Positions 1 through 8,922 are shown, counted from the stretch's first letter. The stretch: DNA of 64,000 nt from Streptosporangium becharense (GCF_014204985.1 NZ_JACHMP010000001.1:7564001-7628000); one strand, 5' to 3'. Made by a program: numbers and translations. Notes: generated by a model from the letters alone, not told the origin.

Positions 1-63
1 CGCCTCCGTAAGGCCATCGCCGTCCTGCGAAACCACCGCATAAGGCGGAAAAAGGGGCAGTGA
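1..63 (+). CDS. C-terminal tail of a gene cut by the left edge
   Basis: An open frame enters from the left edge, reads about 20 residues rich in Arg and Lys, and ends at TGA 61-63. A basic tail and a stop just before a hairpin (83-110) fit the end of a real gene. Too little is visible to name a family, and the frame could be chance. Confidence 0.35.
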   Translation, partial: RLRKAIAVLRNHRIRRKKGQ

Positions 64-82
64 TGAAAGGTTCTGGCGGCAT

Positions 83-110
83 GTAACGGCCTATCCGGGC
101 CGGCCATTAC
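83..110 (+). terminator. possible terminator hairpin
   Basis: Arms GTAACGGCC (83-91) and GGCCATTAC (102-110) pair with one mismatch around a 10-nt loop. It lies 20 nt after the stop of the partial gene and before the protease gene. There is no T-run, which is common in high-GC actinomycetes. Confidence 0.3.
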
Positions 111-198
111 GAATAACGGTGAAACGCTTGGCTGCCTGGCCTACGATCCCTTTACGAATCGGACGCAGCGCACACTACCTTTGGCCGCCGAATGAGAC

Positions 199-1968
199 GT
201 GAACGGAAAGCCCGGGTGGATCACCGCTCCGGCCGCCGCGGGGAGCCGGAGACACGCTCCGTCCAGCCGTCCGGAATCGGTCGCGATGCACCCGGCTGAC
301 CCGGGCGCTCCGTACCCGTGGCACGCGCGCATCCGCGACGCCGCCACCGGGCAGATCCTGGGCGCCGGAATGCTGGTGGGCACGGAACACGTGCTGACCT
401 GTGCCCACGTCGTCGGCTCCGGCGAGGACCCGCCCGGCTCGGACGTCGCTGTGGAGTTCATCACCCGTCCCGACGCGGCGACGAGCGGGCGGGTCGAGGA
501 CGGCTGCTGGGTGCCGAGCAAGGAGCAGGGTGCCGGGGACGTCGCCCTGCTCAGGCTGGTCCACGCCCAGCCCGGCGGTTGCGGTGCCCCGCTTCACCGG
601 CGCGCGATGCTCCTGGGCACCGAGGTGTACGCGCAGGGGTTCCCGGCCGGCCACGCGGACGGTCTGGGGGCCTTCATGAAGCTCGCCGGCAACTGCGGAC
701 CGCGCGGCGAATGGGTGCAGCTGACCGGCTGGAGCCCGGGCAGCCCGGCCAGGGGGTTCAGCGGTGCCGCCGTCCTCGACAGCGGCAGCGGCCATGTGGT
801 GGGCATGGTGGTCGGCAGGCACACCGGTGAACCGGCGGGCGTCGCCTACATGATCCCGGTCGAGACCGTCGTGCGCTACCTCCCACGGGTCGGCAGATGG
901 ACGCGCGGGCACACCGCGGTCGATCCGAAGGCGGCGCGGAAGTTCGATCCGCGGGTCCCGGACGTCGAGTTCGGCCAGCAGGTGACCGACTGGCTCACCG
1001 CGCCGAGCAACGTACGCGTGGTCACCACGGGTGGCCGCGACTCGGAGCGGTCCAGGACGCTGCGGAGCGTCATCGTGTCGTCCGACCGGGAACAGCGTCC
1101 TCCCGACGAGGTGCTGGCCACCGCGCCGCCCGGCACCGTCTCCCCGGCCGCCGGCCTCGACCTGGCCGTCGACGCGTCGAGCAGGACGGTGGAGGAGATC
1201 TCCCAGCGCGTCCTCGACCGGCTCGGCATCACCCCCGGCCCCTCCGCCAGCGCGACGGACCGGGTGCGCGACGGCGTCCCGCCCATGACCATCGTGGTGT
1301 ACGGCATCGACGAGGCGGGCGACCCGGTCTCCCTGGTCGACCGGCTGCTGCGACTCCTCGCCGAACAGGGGTCGCGCCTGCTGCTGGTGTTCCACCACGA
1401 CTCCTCCCCGGCCCTCGACCGAGCCCGGTCGCTGGAGGCGGACGCGGTGACCGCCGCGCGTGAACGCCTCCAGCGGCTCCTCGGCGAGGCGGCCGGCGAG
1501 GTGGCCGGTCTCGAAGCGGCCGAGAGGCGGGTCGTGCGGCGCTGGCGGGAGATCGCCCCGCGCGTCGCCGGAGTGCCGGACCCGCCCGACCTCGCGGCCT
1601 CGTTCCGGCTGCGCCTGCTGCGGCCTCCCGGCTCCACGCCCGAGGACCGCTGGACCGAGGGCGAACTCCACGACCTCCTGCGCGCCGGGGAGCGCGCATC
1701 GGCGCGGATCGAGGAGTTCGGCCGGACGCTGGAGGCGTCGCTGGCCCGCAGGAACGAGCTGCGCAGGCGGGCGGAGGCGGACAAGGCGGTGGCCGCCCGC
1801 GCCGGTCTAGCCGAGGATCTCGCACTGGAGCGGGTCTACCGGAGGGTGCGGCTGCTGCTGTGGCACGAACGACCGTGCGACCTCGCGGAGGCCGAGGCGG
1901 CGGTCAAGGACTACGAGGCGGCGATCAGACGTATGCGCGCGAGCGGACCCGAGGAGACCGGGAAGTGA
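199..1968 (+). CDS. trypsin-like serine protease fused to a degenerate STAND-like domain
   Basis: A 589-residue protein read from GTG 199; ATG 286 is an alternative start, as the protease fold begins only at about residue 40. Residues 40-235 are a trypsin/S1-type protease with His70 (TCAHVV), Asp114 (GDVALLRL) and Ser188 (GFSGAA) as the triad. Residues 250-410 resemble the NTPase module that follows trypsin domains in actinobacterial STAND proteins: a beta strand then TTGGRDSERSRTL where GxPGxGKS would stand, and a Walker-B-like VVYGIDEA at 366-373. The P-loop lysine is missing, so nucleotide binding is doubtful. Residues 410-589 are charged and helical, probably coiled coil. No signal peptide is seen, so it is probably cytoplasmic. 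It is the first gene of a coupled cassette, its stop overlapping the kinase start. Protease activity is well supported; its target is unknown. Confidence 0.85.
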   Translation: MNGKPGWITAPAAAGSRRHAPSSRPESVAMHPADPGAPYPWHARIRDAATGQILGAGMLVGTEHVLTCAHVVGSGEDPPGSDVAVEFITRPDAATSGRVEDGCWVPSKEQGAGDVALLRLVHAQPGGCGAPLHRRAMLLGTEVYAQGFPAGHADGLGAFMKLAGNCGPRGEWVQLTGWSPGSPARGFSGAAVLDSGSGHVVGMVVGRHTGEPAGVAYMIPVETVVRYLPRVGRWTRGHTAVDPKAARKFDPRVPDVEFGQQVTDWLTAPSNVRVVTTGGRDSERSRTLRSVIVSSDREQRPPDEVLATAPPGTVSPAAGLDLAVDASSRTVEEISQRVLDRLGITPGPSASATDRVRDGVPPMTIVVYGIDEAGDPVSLVDRLLRLLAEQGSRLLLVFHHDSSPALDRARSLEADAVTAARERLQRLLGEAAGEVAGLEAAERRVVRRWREIAPRVAGVPDPPDLAASFRLRLLRPPGSTPEDRWTEGELHDLLRAGERASARIEEFGRTLEASLARRNELRRRAEADKAVAARAGLAEDLALERVYRRVRLLLWHERPCDLAEAEAAVKDYEAAIRRMRASGPEETGK

Positions 1969-4385
1969 CATCCTGCGGGTATCCCGGCTGCGGCGGGAGT
2001 GTCGACGACACCGACTACTGCGACACCTGCGGCCGCGAGGACACACCGGGCCCGCCCGCAGCCGCGCGGGTGGGCCCGCCGCCCGCGTCCCCTTCCGCGT
2101 CCCCGCCGGGCGGGATGCCGCCCGGACCTCCCTCCGGGCCTCCGCCGCCCGACTCCCCTTCCGCGTCCCCGCGGGGCGGGACCTCGCCCGATTCCCCTTC
2201 CCCGCCGGGGCCACGGCGGGGACCCGCCGGTGAGAGCGAGACCCGGTCGCACCCGGCGTCCGGCACGACCGGTGAGCTGATCTCGCTGCCCGAACTCCCG
2301 CCCGTAGACCCGCGGAGCCGCGTCGATCCGGACCCCAGGCCACCCGCGCACGGACGCCCCTGCGGGAAGCAGGGCTGCGGCGGGACCGTCGGAGGCAGCC
2401 TCTTCGGGCAGCCGGCCCTCTCCGCGGGCTTCTGCCCGAGCTGCGGCACCCCGTACTCCTTCGAGCCGAAGCTGCGGCCCGGGGAGATGGTCGGCCAGTA
2501 CGAGGTGGTCGGCTGCCTGGCCCACGGCGGCCTCGGCTGGGTCTACCTCGCCAGGGACACCCACCTGGACGGCCTCTACGTCGCCCTCAAAGGGCTGATC
2601 AACACCAACGACGAGGTCGCCGCGGAGCTGGCGGTACGCGAACGGCGGTTCCTCACCGCCGTCCACCACCCCAACATCGTCCGCATCTTCAACTTCGTCA
2701 CCCACCCCGACCCCCGCTCCGGGGAGGAGACCGGCTACATCGTGATGGAGTACGTCGGAGGGCAGCCGCTGCACAGGATCGCCGCCGGCCGGAGACCGCC
2801 CGTCGAGCAGGTGATCGTGTACGGCCTGCAGATCCTGTCGGCCTTCGAGTACCTGCACGGTTTCACGGACGCGGACTCGGGGCGTCGCGGCCTGCTCTAC
2901 TGCGACATGAAACCGGACAACGTCCTGCACACCGGCAGGCAGATCAAGCTGATCGACCTCGGAGCGGTGCGCTGGATCGGGGACACCGACGCCCCGGTCG
3001 TCTACACCCACGGATTCCAGGTCCCCCGGGAGGAGATCAGGACGCACGGGCTGACCGTACGGTCCGACCTCCACACGCTGGGCCACACCCTGCGGGCGCT
3101 GTTGCCTCCCGGCCCCGGGGACGCCACGGCCGGGGCGGACCCGGCGGAGGCGGGGGTGGAGTCCTTCCGGCGGGTGCTGGAGCGCGCGACCGGGCCCTTC
3201 ACGGAACGTTTCCCGTCCGCGGCGGAGATGGCGGAGCAGTTGCGGGGCGTGCTGCGGGAGATCCTCTCGCTGCGGGACGGGAGGCCGCGTCCCGAGCCCT
3301 CCGCGGCCTTCGCGCCGACCGCGGCGCTGCTCGACGCCGGGCTCGGCGCGGTGCCGCCGCTGGAGCGCTGGACCGACCCGGCCCGCCGCACGACCCTGCT
3401 GGACCCCGGGCTGCCGGCTCCGCCCGAGGTCGCCGTCCGGCTCCCGGCGCCGCGGGCGGACCCGGCCGACCCCGCGGCCGGTTTCCTGGCGGACGTGAGC
3501 GCGGAAGACCCCAACCGGCTCGTCGGCAAGCTCGGGACCCTGCGAGAGGAATCAGCGGAGGCGTGGTTCCTCATGTGCCGGGCCCACCTCGAACTGGCCG
3601 AGATCGACCATGCCGAGCGGTGCCTGGCCGAGGCGGCGGAGATCCTCGGCCGCTCCGCGTCGCACGGCTGGCGGGCGGCCTGGCACCGCGGGCTCCTGGC
3701 GCTGGCGGCGGGCCTGGTCGCCGCCGCGGAAGCCGAGTTCGACGCCGTCTACACGGCCTTGCCGGCCGAGGACGCGCCGAGGCTGGCGCTGGGTCTCTGC
3801 GCCGAGCACCTCGGCCGGCCGGAGCGGGCCGAACGCCACTACCGGGCGGTGTGGCGGCGTGACCGCTCACAGGCGAGCGCGGCCTTCGGGCTGGCGCGCA
3901 TCCACCTGGTTGCCGGAGACCGGGCCGGGGCGGTGCGGATCCTCGACCAGGTACCGCAGGTCTCCCGGCACTTCGACGCGGCCGCCCTCGCCGCCGTCCG
4001 GATCCACTCCGGCCGGCTCCCGGCCGATCCCGAGCCCGCCGGCCTGCCGACCGCCGCCGATCTCGAACAGGTGGTCAGCCGGTTGCCGGCCCTCTACCTG
4101 GACGGCGGAGAGCCGGACGGCGACGCCCGTGCCCGGCTGACGGCCGCCGCCCAGGAGACGGTGCTGGAGTGGATACGGCACGGGGGAGCCGCGCGGGGTG
4201 CACCCGTCGCCGTACGGACCCGCGCGCGGGGTGTGCCGATCCTGGCCGACCCGGCCGGCGAGACGTGCCAGCGTCTGCTCCTCGAAGCCTCGCTGCGCAG
4301 GATCGCCCGGCAGGCGGGCGACGCCGGCGACCATGACGCGCTGATCGACCTCGCCAACGCGATCCGCCCGGAAACACTGACGTAA
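1965..4385 (+). CDS. PknG-like Ser/Thr kinase with two zinc ribbons and TPR-like C-terminus
   Basis: The start is GTG 1965, overlapping the protease stop (GTGA) behind a GAGGAG-type ribosome site, giving 806 residues. Zinc ribbon 1 uses Cys4, 9, 19 and 22; a Pro/Ser/Gly-rich linker covers about 25-130; ribbon 2 uses Cys133, 138, 157 and 160. The kinase domain (about 175-430) has the PknG hallmarks: AHGGLGWVYLA glycine loop, Lys209, CDMKPDN with Asp314 in place of the usual HRD, and DLG (Asp331) in place of DFG. Residues 480-800 are Ala/Glu-rich helical repeats of TPR type. This is the PknG order (metal ribbon, kinase, TPR) but with an extra ribbon. In mycobacteria PknG works with the binding lipoprotein GlnH and the membrane protein GlnX; genes 5829-7157 and 7154-8533 could be their counterparts here. 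It is not PknG itself in sequence or context. Confidence 0.9.
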   Translation: MTSCGYPGCGGSVDDTDYCDTCGREDTPGPPAAARVGPPPASPSASPPGGMPPGPPSGPPPPDSPSASPRGGTSPDSPSPPGPRRGPAGESETRSHPASGTTGELISLPELPPVDPRSRVDPDPRPPAHGRPCGKQGCGGTVGGSLFGQPALSAGFCPSCGTPYSFEPKLRPGEMVGQYEVVGCLAHGGLGWVYLARDTHLDGLYVALKGLINTNDEVAAELAVRERRFLTAVHHPNIVRIFNFVTHPDPRSGEETGYIVMEYVGGQPLHRIAAGRRPPVEQVIVYGLQILSAFEYLHGFTDADSGRRGLLYCDMKPDNVLHTGRQIKLIDLGAVRWIGDTDAPVVYTHGFQVPREEIRTHGLTVRSDLHTLGHTLRALLPPGPGDATAGADPAEAGVESFRRVLERATGPFTERFPSAAEMAEQLRGVLREILSLRDGRPRPEPSAAFAPTAALLDAGLGAVPPLERWTDPARRTTLLDPGLPAPPEVAVRLPAPRADPADPAAGFLADVSAEDPNRLVGKLGTLREESAEAWFLMCRAHLELAEIDHAERCLAEAAEILGRSASHGWRAAWHRGLLALAAGLVAAAEAEFDAVYTALPAEDAPRLALGLCAEHLGRPERAERHYRAVWRRDRSQASAAFGLARIHLVAGDRAGAVRILDQVPQVSRHFDAAALAAVRIHSGRLPADPEPAGLPTAADLEQVVSRLPALYLDGGEPDGDARARLTAAAQETVLEWIRHGGAARGAPVAVRTRARGVPILADPAGETCQRLLLEASLRRIARQAGDAGDHDALIDLANAIRPETLT

Positions 4386-4401
4386 GGGAGAGCCGGAAAG
4401 G

Positions 4402-5832
4402 ATGAGCGTCCGACCCGCTTTCACCCTCGAGGTGGGCCAGAACGAATACCTCCACGCCACGGCCGACGAGATGCACGCCATCCTCACGATCAGCGCGCGG
4501 GGTCTCGCCGACCTCGGCTCAACCCTGGCCGAGGTCATCCTCGTCGACTGCTCCGGTTCGATGGGCTGGCCGAGCACGAAGATCGCCGCGGCGCGGCGGG
4601 CGAGCGCCGCGGCGATCGACACGCTCCGCGACGGATCCCTGTTCGCCGTCGTGGCCGGTACGAGCAGCGCACGGATGGTGTATCCGGCACGGCCCGAGCT
4701 GGCCGTCGTGACACCGGAGAGCAGGGCCGCGGCGAAGGAGGCGGTGCGGTGGCTCGAAGACCACGGGGGCACGGCGATGAGCACCTGGCTGCACCGCGCC
4801 AGGGAGATCTTCACCACCCGGCCGGCCGTGATCAGGCACGCAATCCTGCTGACCGACGGCCGGAACGAGAGCGAGAGCGCGGCCCGGCTCGACGCCGAAC
4901 TCGGCGCCTGCGAAGGACTCTTCTCCTGCGACGCCCGCGGCATCGGGGACGGCTGGGAGTCCGACGAACTGCTGCGCATCGCGGGCAGGCTGCGTGGTAC
5001 GGCCGACGCCGTACGCGAGGACTCCGAGCTGGTGGCCGACTTCCAGAAGATGACCCGGTCCGCCATGCGCAAGGTCGTCCCCGACCTGCGCGTCAGGTTC
5101 CGCCTCCTGCCCGGCGTCGGCATCCGGTTCGTCAAGCAGGTCTTCCCGGTGGAGGCCGACCTCACCGGGCAGCTCAGACAGGTCGGCGACAGGACGGTGG
5201 AGTTCGCCACCGGGTCGTGGGGCGAGGAGAGCCGGGAATACCACGTCTGCCTCACCGCCGACCCGGCCGGCCACGCGAGCGGTGAGCGACTGCGACTGGC
5301 ACGGGTGGACCTGGTGGCCGATGGGACGGCAGGACCCGAGGTGGACGTGCCCGCCACCGGGGCCCCGATTCTCGTCCACTGGACCGGCGAGCCGGTCCTG
5401 TCCTCCCGGATCCACCTGAAGGTCGGCCACTACACCGAGCACGTCGAGCTCAGGGAGGCGATCAACGCCGGATGCGGGGCCTATGAGTCCGGCGACGTCG
5501 AGGAGGCCGAACGGGCGTGGGGCCGCGCCGTCAGGCTCGCCGCGGAGCTGGACAACCAGAAGAACCTGGACCGGCTGTCCTGTCTCGTCCACATCGACGA
5601 CGCCGCCCAGGGGAAGGTGCGCCTCAGGGAGACCATCGAAGGCGGGGACCTGAAACGGGTGAAGGTCACTTCGGTGGTCTCGTCGATGAGTCCCGGCTCG
5701 CTCGCCCGCCCCCTTCACCCGAAGCCGGACGAGCAGCCGGTGGCCACGAGCCGCCGGTGCCCGCAGGGGCACCTCGTGCTCGCTGGCCACGGGTACTGCC
5801 GGGAGTGCGGCATCAAGCTGGAGGCCCCGTGA
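4402..5832 (+). CDS. von Willebrand factor A protein with C-terminal zinc ribbon
   Basis: A 476-residue protein starting 16 nt after the kinase stop behind a GGAAAGG site. Residues 43-230 form a vWA domain with an intact MIDAS: Asp49-x-Ser51-x-Ser53 (VDCSGSMG), a GGTAMST loop and LLTDGRNE. A beta-rich middle follows, then helical residues around 350-400, and a C-terminal ribbon CPQGH...CRECG that resembles the ribbons of the kinase. vWA proteins bind partner proteins through a metal ion; in bacterial ternary conflict systems a vWA protein works with a protease or NTPase. The likely role is an adaptor or phosphorylation target linking kinase and protease, which is inference. The stop overlaps the next start by 4 nt. 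Confidence 0.88.
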   Translation: MSVRPAFTLEVGQNEYLHATADEMHAILTISARGLADLGSTLAEVILVDCSGSMGWPSTKIAAARRASAAAIDTLRDGSLFAVVAGTSSARMVYPARPELAVVTPESRAAAKEAVRWLEDHGGTAMSTWLHRAREIFTTRPAVIRHAILLTDGRNESESAARLDAELGACEGLFSCDARGIGDGWESDELLRIAGRLRGTADAVREDSELVADFQKMTRSAMRKVVPDLRVRFRLLPGVGIRFVKQVFPVEADLTGQLRQVGDRTVEFATGSWGEESREYHVCLTADPAGHASGERLRLARVDLVADGTAGPEVDVPATGAPILVHWTGEPVLSSRIHLKVGHYTEHVELREAINAGCGAYESGDVEEAERAWGRAVRLAAELDNQKNLDRLSCLVHIDDAAQGKVRLRETIEGGDLKRVKVTSVVSSMSPGSLARPLHPKPDEQPVATSRRCPQGHLVLAGHGYCRECGIKLEAP

Positions 5833-7157
5833 GCCCGGCTCCGGCCGCAGGCCCCGCGGGCCCCGCGGGCCCGGTCCCGCCGCCGCGGCCCCCGGCGGCC
5901 TCGCCCCTCCCGGCCGCGTCCGGGCCGCGGGCACCCGCGGGTACGGCGTCCGGGAACACGGCACCCGCCGGCGCGACGTCCGGGAGCACGGCACCCGCGG
6001 GCACGACGTCGGGGAGCGCGGCACCCGCGGGCGCGGTGCCCAGGAGCATGACACGCGAAACCCTGGGCCGCCTGCGGGCCGGGCTCACGGCCGCGACGCT
6101 CGCGCTGCTCCTCACCTCCGTCTGGCTGTTCCAGGGAGTGCACCAGACCGCGACCGCCGCGGGCGCCACCGCGATGCCCGCGATCCTGGAGATCTCGAAC
6201 GCCCAGCGGGCACTGGCCGCCGCCGACCGGGCGGCCCTCACCGCCTTCCCCGGCGGTTCGCGGACCGACGCGGCCCCGGCCGAACGGGAGTACAAGAAAC
6301 AGGTCCGGATCGCCGGTCTCAACCTGGCGCAGGCCGCCGAGGACAACGCGGCCGACGGGACCGGCGAGAGGGCCGGAGGCGAGGAGGCCGGTAACCTGCA
6401 GCTGGCCCAGGGGCTGCTCGTGGTCTACACCGACCTGGTCGAACAGGCGCGGGAGCACCACCGGCGCGGGGACGAAACCCTCGGCGCGATGCACCTGTGG
6501 TACGCCTCCCACCTCCTGCACGAGGACGGCGGCATCCTCGACGTGCTCGACGACTTCCGGGAACGCCAGCAGTCATGGTTGGGGGAGCGGTTCCCGTCCA
6601 CCTGGATGATGCCGGTGGCCACGACCTGCTGGGCCGTCTCCGTGCTCGCGCTGCTGGTCCTGCTCGGAGTGACCCAGCGCTTCCTGCGACGGCGTTTCCG
6701 CCGGATCCTGAACGTGCGGCTGCTGGCGGCCACCGTGCTGACGGTCGGCCTGGCGGCGATGACCTCGCTGGCCCTGGTCTCCGGCAACCGGCTCGACCAC
6801 GCCCGTCGGACGGTGTGGTCGGTGGTCGCGGACAGGCAGGCCGAGACGGAGGCGGAACACCGGGCATCCGGTGAGCGGCTGGCGCGGCTGCTGTCACCCC
6901 GGTGCGGCACGGACCTCGGCCGGTGCGGCCCCACCCTCCGGCGGGCGTTCGCCGCTTCGCGGGACGGCACCGGGGCCGCCCCGCCCGCCCCGTCTGATTC
7001 CGCGGAGAAGAGCAGGCTGGCCGGGATCCGGATGGCGGAGGCGGCGGAGTACGCGGGCCTGGCGCTGCCGATCGCGCTCCTGCCCGTCGTCGTCGGCGCG
7101 CTGATCTGGAGCGGCCTTCACCCACGCATCAACGAATACGGGTACCGGAAACGATGA
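5829..7157 (+). CDS. four-helix membrane protein, GlnX-like in architecture
   Basis: Start GTG 5829 overlaps the vWA stop (GTGA) behind GGAGG; 442 residues. The first about 75 residues are a low-complexity Pro/Ala/Gly/Ser/Thr tail with imperfect repeats of the form xTAPAGxTSG. TM1 lies at about 87-105; a helical, charged domain of about 150 residues follows; TM2 and TM3 bracket a short basic loop (RFLRRRFRR); a second helical domain leads to TM4 near the C-terminus. Two outside domains between helix pairs, length near 440 residues, and position between a PknG-like kinase and a binding lipoprotein match mycobacterial and corynebacterial GlnX, which passes ligand state from GlnH to PknG. No similarity search was possible, so the analogy rests on architecture and order. 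Confidence 0.8.
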   Translation: MSPAPAAGPAGPAGPVPPPRPPAASPLPAASGPRAPAGTASGNTAPAGATSGSTAPAGTTSGSAAPAGAVPRSMTRETLGRLRAGLTAATLALLLTSVWLFQGVHQTATAAGATAMPAILEISNAQRALAAADRAALTAFPGGSRTDAAPAEREYKKQVRIAGLNLAQAAEDNAADGTGERAGGEEAGNLQLAQGLLVVYTDLVEQAREHHRRGDETLGAMHLWYASHLLHEDGGILDVLDDFRERQQSWLGERFPSTWMMPVATTCWAVSVLALLVLLGVTQRFLRRRFRRILNVRLLAATVLTVGLAAMTSLALVSGNRLDHARRTVWSVVADRQAETEAEHRASGERLARLLSPRCGTDLGRCGPTLRRAFAASRDGTGAAPPAPSDSAEKSRLAGIRMAEAAEYAGLALPIALLPVVVGALIWSGLHPRINEYGYRKR

Positions 7158-8533
7158 CACGACCCATGCTCCGCGCCGCCGCCACCGCCCTCATCGGGGC
7201 CTCGGCGCTCACCGCCGTCGCCGGATGCGCGTTGATGGCCCCGAACCGGACCGTTTCCGTGCTGGCGACCTGGACCGGGACCGAGGGCGAGAACTTCAGG
7301 AAGGTGCTCGACGCCTTCACCGACAAGACCGGCATCCGCTACGAATACACCGGGACGCGCGCGCAGGACGAGGCCCTGCAGTCCAACCTGCAGCGAGGAA
7401 CCCCTCCGCACGTCGCGATCCTGTCGAGCACCGGTGACCTGGCGCAGTACGCGCGCGGCGGCGACCTCGTCCCACTGGGCGAGGTGATCTCTCCGGCGAG
7501 GCAGGCCGACTACAGCCGCCCGTGGCTGTTGCCGCTGAACGGTGAGATCTACACGGTTCCCATCAAGATCAATCTGAAGAGCGTCGTCTGGTACAACCCG
7601 TCGCGCTTCTCCGGGCCGACGCCCCGAAGCTGGCAGGACCTCCTCGACCGCAGCCGTGCGATCGCCGGCCGTGGGCAGACCCCGTGGTGCGTCGGAATGC
7701 GCGCGACACGCTCCTCCGGCTGGCCGGGGACGGACTGGATCGAGGACATCCTGCTGCACCGGTCCGGCCCCGGCACGTATCGGCGATGGGCGGCGGGCCT
7801 GCTGGAGTGGACGTCCCCCGAGGTGGAGGAGGCATGGAAGGCCTGGGGGCAGATCATGGCGACGCGGGGCCCCGCCCGGGAGGATCCGATGGCCGCGCTG
7901 CTGACCGACTTCACCGATGCGGGCAGCGGGCTGTTCACCGACCCGCCCGGCTGCTTCCTGGAGCACCAGGCGTCCTTCATCGTCGACGTCTACCGGTCGG
8001 ACGACGACGCCGGAGCCGGAGCGGCATCCGGGGCGGCCGTGAAGCCTCCCGGGCAGGAGAGGAACTTCGACTTCTTCCCGTTCCCGTCGTTCGGCCCGGG
8101 CGGCGGCGACCCGGCGGAGGAGCCGGTGCTGGTCTCCGCGGACCTCGCCGGGATGTTCAACGACACACCGGAGGCCCGGCGGCTGATCGAGTTCCTGGCG
8201 GGGGAGGAGGCGCAACGGATCTGGCCCGGCAGGCCGGACGGCGGCGCCTTCTCGGTGAACCGGAAGGTGCCGCCCACCGTCCACCACCCCGACGACCGCA
8301 TCGGCCGCCGCATCGCCGATACCCTGACCTCCGCGAAGACGGTGTGCATGGACGCCTCTGACCTGATGGTCCCCGCCATGCGCGACGCGTTCAACAGCGC
8401 CGCCCTGGAATACCTGCACGACCCGAAGCGGCTCCCGGCCCTGCTCGCGGAGCTGGAGAGGGTCCGGGCACAGCCGGGCCCGACCGAGCGGGAACGGAAA
8501 GACCTGCACGATCTCTCGTGCACCGGCCGATGA
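7154..8533 (+). CDS. extracellular solute-binding lipoprotein without transporter partners
   Basis: Start ATG 7154 overlaps the membrane-protein stop (ATGA); 459 residues. A basic N-terminus, hydrophobic segment and lipobox AVAGC place the lipidated Cys at residue 25. The rest has the two-lobed periplasmic-binding-protein pattern of the carbohydrate (cluster B/MalE-like) type: N-terminal VLATWTGTEGENFRKVLDAF, and many Trp and Tyr residues in the cleft region. No permease or ATPase gene is nearby, so it probably works as the surface sensor of the cassette, as GlnH does for GlnX-PknG, rather than in uptake. The ligand cannot be read from sequence; similarity to sugar rather than amino-acid binders is a difference from GlnH. 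Confidence 0.88.
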   Translation: MTRPMLRAAATALIGASALTAVAGCALMAPNRTVSVLATWTGTEGENFRKVLDAFTDKTGIRYEYTGTRAQDEALQSNLQRGTPPHVAILSSTGDLAQYARGGDLVPLGEVISPARQADYSRPWLLPLNGEIYTVPIKINLKSVVWYNPSRFSGPTPRSWQDLLDRSRAIAGRGQTPWCVGMRATRSSGWPGTDWIEDILLHRSGPGTYRRWAAGLLEWTSPEVEEAWKAWGQIMATRGPAREDPMAALLTDFTDAGSGLFTDPPGCFLEHQASFIVDVYRSDDDAGAGAASGAAVKPPGQERNFDFFPFPSFGPGGGDPAEEPVLVSADLAGMFNDTPEARRLIEFLAGEEAQRIWPGRPDGGAFSVNRKVPPTVHHPDDRIGRRIADTLTSAKTVCMDASDLMVPAMRDAFNSAALEYLHDPKRLPALLAELERVRAQPGPTERERKDLHDLSCTGR

Positions 8534-8553
8534 CCCCGAACCGGAGTGATCTC

Positions 8554-8922
8554 ATGACAGAACTGGTGCGTTTCGATCTCGGCGGCCTCGGCGGCGGGGA
8601 GGGATCCGTCATCGTCGAGCTGGACCCGGAGCCGGGCGTGGAGCGTCTCTCCCTGAAGGACGGCGACTTCGCCCAGGCGAAGGCGTCGTTCGAAAACGCC
8701 CTGGCCAGTGTGCGCGACGCCGCGTCGAGCGCCTTGAGGCAGTTCCGGACGATGGCGGTCCCGCCGGACGAGGTCGAGATCCAGTTCGGCATCAAGCTGA
8801 GCGCGTCGGCCGGAGCCGTGATCGCCAAGACCGCCACCGAGGGGCACTTCGACGTGAAGATCAAGTGGCAGCGTGAGACCCGGCTCAGAATCCGCTCGGA
8901 ACCCGAGCCCGGTCAGGAGTGA
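8554..8922 (+). CDS. Trypco1 (trypsin-co-occurring domain 1, CU044_2847-like) protein
   Basis: Chosen start is ATG 8554 with GGAG about 8 nt upstream, giving 122 residues that open MTELVRFDL, usual for the family; ATG 8530 overlaps the lipoprotein stop (ATGA) and would add eight residues. The C-terminal half carries the family pattern VEIQFGIKLSASAGAVIAKT followed by a strand ending in KIKW. Trypco1 proteins are short and are found next to trypsin-like proteases in predicted actinobacterial conflict systems; their molecular role is unknown. Being last in this cassette ties it to the protease at 199-1968 eight kilobases away and argues that all six genes form one functional unit. Confidence 0.85.
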   Translation: MTELVRFDLGGLGGGEGSVIVELDPEPGVERLSLKDGDFAQAKASFENALASVRDAASSALRQFRTMAVPPDEVEIQFGIKLSASAGAVIAKTATEGHFDVKIKWQRETRLRIRSEPEPGQE

